NCBI GenBank assembly: GCA_964577205.1
Contig: CAZNYG010000054.1
Span: 1-14,117, forward strand
Reading direction: 5' to 3'
DNA length: 14,117 bases
From: CAZNYG01 sp964577205
GTDB taxonomy: Bacteria > Elusimicrobiota > Endomicrobiia > Endomicrobiales > CAIRNS01
The notes beneath the pieces are model-generated. The model saw only the letters and a list, made by a program, of their open reading frames with translations, had not been told where the DNA came from and ran no database searches. The stretch's first letter is position 1; each line of letters begins with the position of its first letter. Made by a program: the position numbers and the translations under genes. Shown in pieces: positions 12,548 through 14,117 of the stretch.

Positions 12548-13547
12548 GAGAACCGTCCTCGTTCAAGATGTGAGGGGATGTGTATCCTATTTGCTCAAAC
12601 AAATCTTTTGAGTAAGAAACATACCGACCCTTGGATATTTCATCAAGCCATATTTTACGTATCTGTTTGTTGGCCTGTACGCGGGAATCCTTCCAGTGAA
12701 AATCCGCGAACATGGGCAGTGCATCCCAATCAACGTTAATGTAACACAGCATATTAACGTCATGTTTTTCAATGAACTGGAAGAGGGGGCGGTACCAGCG
12801 GTAAAACGCCTGCATCCCTTCTTGGACGCCGATGCGCGCCGGGGTTGACTCGGCTATCATCAACGGTTTGCCGTGCTCCTTCGCCATGGCAACCACGTTC
12901 ATCATGTTGATGTTGGACGGGCTGTTATCAAAAAATGATACGCCGAACCAGTCCACGTAATCGTCGCCAGGATAGAAATCCGCGACGCGCTTTCCCATGT
13001 AGATGGGGTAGGAAGTGTATGAATGCCAGACGAAGGCGACATTTTCAACCTTGTTGTTCCGCAGGCGGTCGACGATGCGGCGGTAAACCTGGATATATTT
13101 CTGCGGATCATAATGATTGTGAGGCGCGTCGCACTCATAGCCGATGCGCAGGTAGACCGGCGCCTTCGCGTCTGCGATCCACTGTCCCAGTCGGTCTATG
13201 CTGGCATCATATTCTCCCGCCAGCGCGCCATCAAGCATGTCAACCATATACAGCCCCAGCTGAATGACCGTGCCGGGGTAGGCTTCCACCAGATGCCGTC
13301 CGTCTTTTGTGCCGTCGCCGCCGTCGTACGGCTCGTTCAATCCCGTGACCTGCGCCAGGTCCGTATAATTCATGAACCCGGCCGGGACCGTTTTGAATTC
13401 ATCCACGTATGCGTCTATGGATTCCCTCTGTTGGCCGATAACAAGCATTGTCTTGCCGGCCGGCGGTTCAAACTTCCCTGCCGCAACTGCCGTGCCGAGC
13501 CCCAGAAATAGAACCACTATTGAAAATATCATTCTTTTGCAAATCAT
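12522..13547 (-). CDS. Secreted GH26-like glycoside hydrolase
   Basis: Likely a secreted TIM-barrel glycosidase acting on mannan- or glucan-type polysaccharide; the substrate is not determined. Residues 1-23 form a signal peptide (basic MICKRM, hydrophobic core, AVAA cleavage site). Strand motifs follow in barrel order: AYPGTVIQLGLYM (89-101), APVYLRIGYECDAPHNHY (129-146) with E138 as candidate acid/base, AFVWHS (171-176), DWFGVSFFD (199-207) and KPLMIAESTP (227-236) with E233 as candidate nucleophile. This spacing fits retaining clan GH-A enzymes, GH26 best. The frame is open 48 codons further upstream, but that part translates a palindromic DNA repeat. The ATG at 13547 has AGGTG before it and opens the signal peptide. 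The last residues lie in the 38-bp repeat, so the C-terminus may have been altered. Confidence 0.75.
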   Translation of the reverse strand: MICKRMIFSIVVLFLGLGTAVAAGKFEPPAGKTMLVIGQQRESIDAYVDEFKTVPAGFMNYTDLAQVTGLNEPYDGGDGTKDGRHLVEAYPGTVIQLGLYMVDMLDGALAGEYDASIDRLGQWIADAKAPVYLRIGYECDAPHNHYDPQKYIQVYRRIVDRLRNNKVENVAFVWHSYTSYPIYMGKRVADFYPGDDYVDWFGVSFFDNSPSNINMMNVVAMAKEHGKPLMIAESTPARIGVQEGMQAFYRWYRPLFQFIEKHDVNMLCYINVDWDALPMFADFHWKDSRVQANKQIRKIWLDEISKGRYVSYSKDLFEQIGYTSPHILNEDGSREIRDVPN

Positions 13548-13633
13548 GGTGTCACCTTTTTTATCTTTCAATGTGAATAAGCGGCAGGAGTAGTTGGTTA
13601 ATACGGTTATTCTGATACTCATTGGTATATTTT

Positions 13634-13666
13634 CCCTCTCCACGCGGGAGAGGGCAGGGTGAGGGC
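13634..13666. repeat. Palindromic dispersed repeat (CCCTCTCC/GGAGAGGG)
   Basis: CCCTCTCC (13634-13641) and GGAGAGGG (13647-13654) flank a five-base loop and are followed by CAGGGTGAGGGC. This hairpin with its GGGTGAGGG tail is a common intergenic repeat form in many bacterial genomes. It explains the false 5' extension of the glycoside hydrolase frame. Confidence 0.75.
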
Positions 13667-13703
13667 TTTTGTGTCTCGCCGGATAAGACAATCAAAATGA
13701 GAA

Positions 13704-13751
13704 CCGTCCCCAAGGGCTTATAGATCGTCAAGGTTATGATTTTGGGGACGG
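13704..13751. repeat. REP-like inverted repeat next to the RAYT gene
   Basis: Perfect 10-bp arms CCGTCCCCAA (13704-13713) and TTGGGGACGG (13742-13751) enclose 28 bp. The right arm ends two bases from the transposase stop codon. Position and form fit the REP palindromes that RAYT transposases recognise. Confidence 0.65.
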
Positions 13752-13753
13752 AG

Positions 13754-14117
13754 TCAGGAAGTCAGGTAATGCCTGTTTTCCTTCGCCCACTTCTCTCCAC
13801 GCTGTATCGCTTCATTGATCGATTGTTTTGTTATCCCGAAATATCGCGCCAGTTCGCTTCCGCTGATCCCCAGCTCCTTGTTCCCCCAATACGCTATCAG
13901 GCTCCTGGTTTGCGATACCTTGTTTGCTTTTCCCCGTTTTCTTATTGACTCTACTTGAACTCCCATCACTTCGCATGCTTTTCTCACTATCTTTTCGATG
14001 TTCCATCCTGCCTGCTGCAGCTGTGCCTTTCGGGAAAGCTCTTCTTCTGATGCAGCTAATGCCCGGTTGACGAAATCGCCGTCGCCCAGTATTCTTTCAT
14101 CCCCACGCCAATATTCT
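13754..14117 (-). CDS. REP-associated tyrosine (RAYT) transposase, C-terminal part
   Basis: The gene runs off the right edge; 120 residues are visible, with no stop codon in the frame up to the edge. RAYTs are single-strand nucleases of the Y1 class thought to process REP palindromes. The catalytic HUH and tyrosine part lies outside the window. What is seen is the tail: DERILGDGDFVNRAL, a helical segment, then the DnaA-C-like helix-turn-helix VSQTRSLIAYWGNKELG followed by ELARYFGITKQSINEAIQRG, typical of one large RAYT group. The GTG at 13987 is an internal valine codon, not a start. A REP-like inverted repeat follows the stop at once. Whether the full gene is intact cannot be judged from this window. 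Confidence 0.85.
   Translation of the reverse strand, partial: EYWRGDERILGDGDFVNRALAASEEELSRKAQLQQAGWNIEKIVRKACEVMGVQVESIRKRGKANKVSQTRSLIAYWGNKELGISGSELARYFGITKQSINEAIQRGEKWAKENRHYLTS

Noticed and set aside
12326..12611. Small plus-strand frames around the yhcG leader
   Set aside because: They have no ribosome binding site or recognisable sequence, overlap the repeat and the leader, and run against both neighbours.
13548..13691. 48-codon N-terminal extension of the glycoside hydrolase frame
   Set aside because: It translates the CCCTCTCC/GGAGAGGG palindromic repeat and would bury the signal peptide.

Overview
This is a 14.1-kb bacterial chromosome segment. Every gene I can support lies on the minus strand, so transcription runs from high to low coordinates. 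The MlaE/F/D-type (MCE) lipid transporter points to a diderm bacterium. Taxonomy cannot be fixed by eye. GC-rich core genes, REP-associated (RAYT) transposase pieces, YhcG/DUF1016 and DUF4143 genes, and spacers full of 7-8 bp word arrays look to me like an uncultivated environmental lineage; Omnitrophota or a neighbour is a guess only.

Core block (about 1-9362). A ribosomal/replication operon, rpsF-ssb-rpsR-rplI (9232 to 7460), starts from a readable promoter and a structured leader, and ends at a strong stem-loop (7368-7422). It is followed by dnaB-alr-mlaE-mlaF-mlaD-radA (7224 to 101). dnaB/alr and alr/mlaE each overlap by ATGA, so alanine racemase and the lipid permease are translationally tied to the replicative helicase. 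mlaF, mlaD and radA are separated by short spacers, each holding a tandem array of its own 7- or 8-bp word. MlaD carries a long C-terminal beta-rich domain, and no MlaB or MlaC is present.

Accessory block (about 9431-12547). This stretch appears more AT-rich. It holds a DUF4143 AAA ATPase with a near-consensus promoter, then a tight three-gene cluster: a YhcG-type PDDEXK nuclease, an unrecognised 117-residue protein, and a 39-codon stub matching only the C-terminal end of a HigA-like antidote. Imperfect 38-bp direct repeats (9431-9468 and 12510-12547) bracket the block. The YhcG reading frame opens with about 16 residues that look like the start of a RAYT transposase, suggesting that yhcG captured a transposase promoter, ribosome binding site and start codon.

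Right end (12522-14117). A secreted GH26-like glycoside hydrolase is followed by a palindromic repeat, a REP-like inverted repeat, and the C-terminal part of a RAYT transposase cut by the window edge.

The best candidates for new biology are the RAYT/YhcG chimera with its small partner gene, the locus-specific 7/8-mer word arrays in operon spacers, and the rpsF leader with alternative hairpins. No rRNA, tRNA or CRISPR array was seen, and no gene-free stretch exceeds 300 bases.
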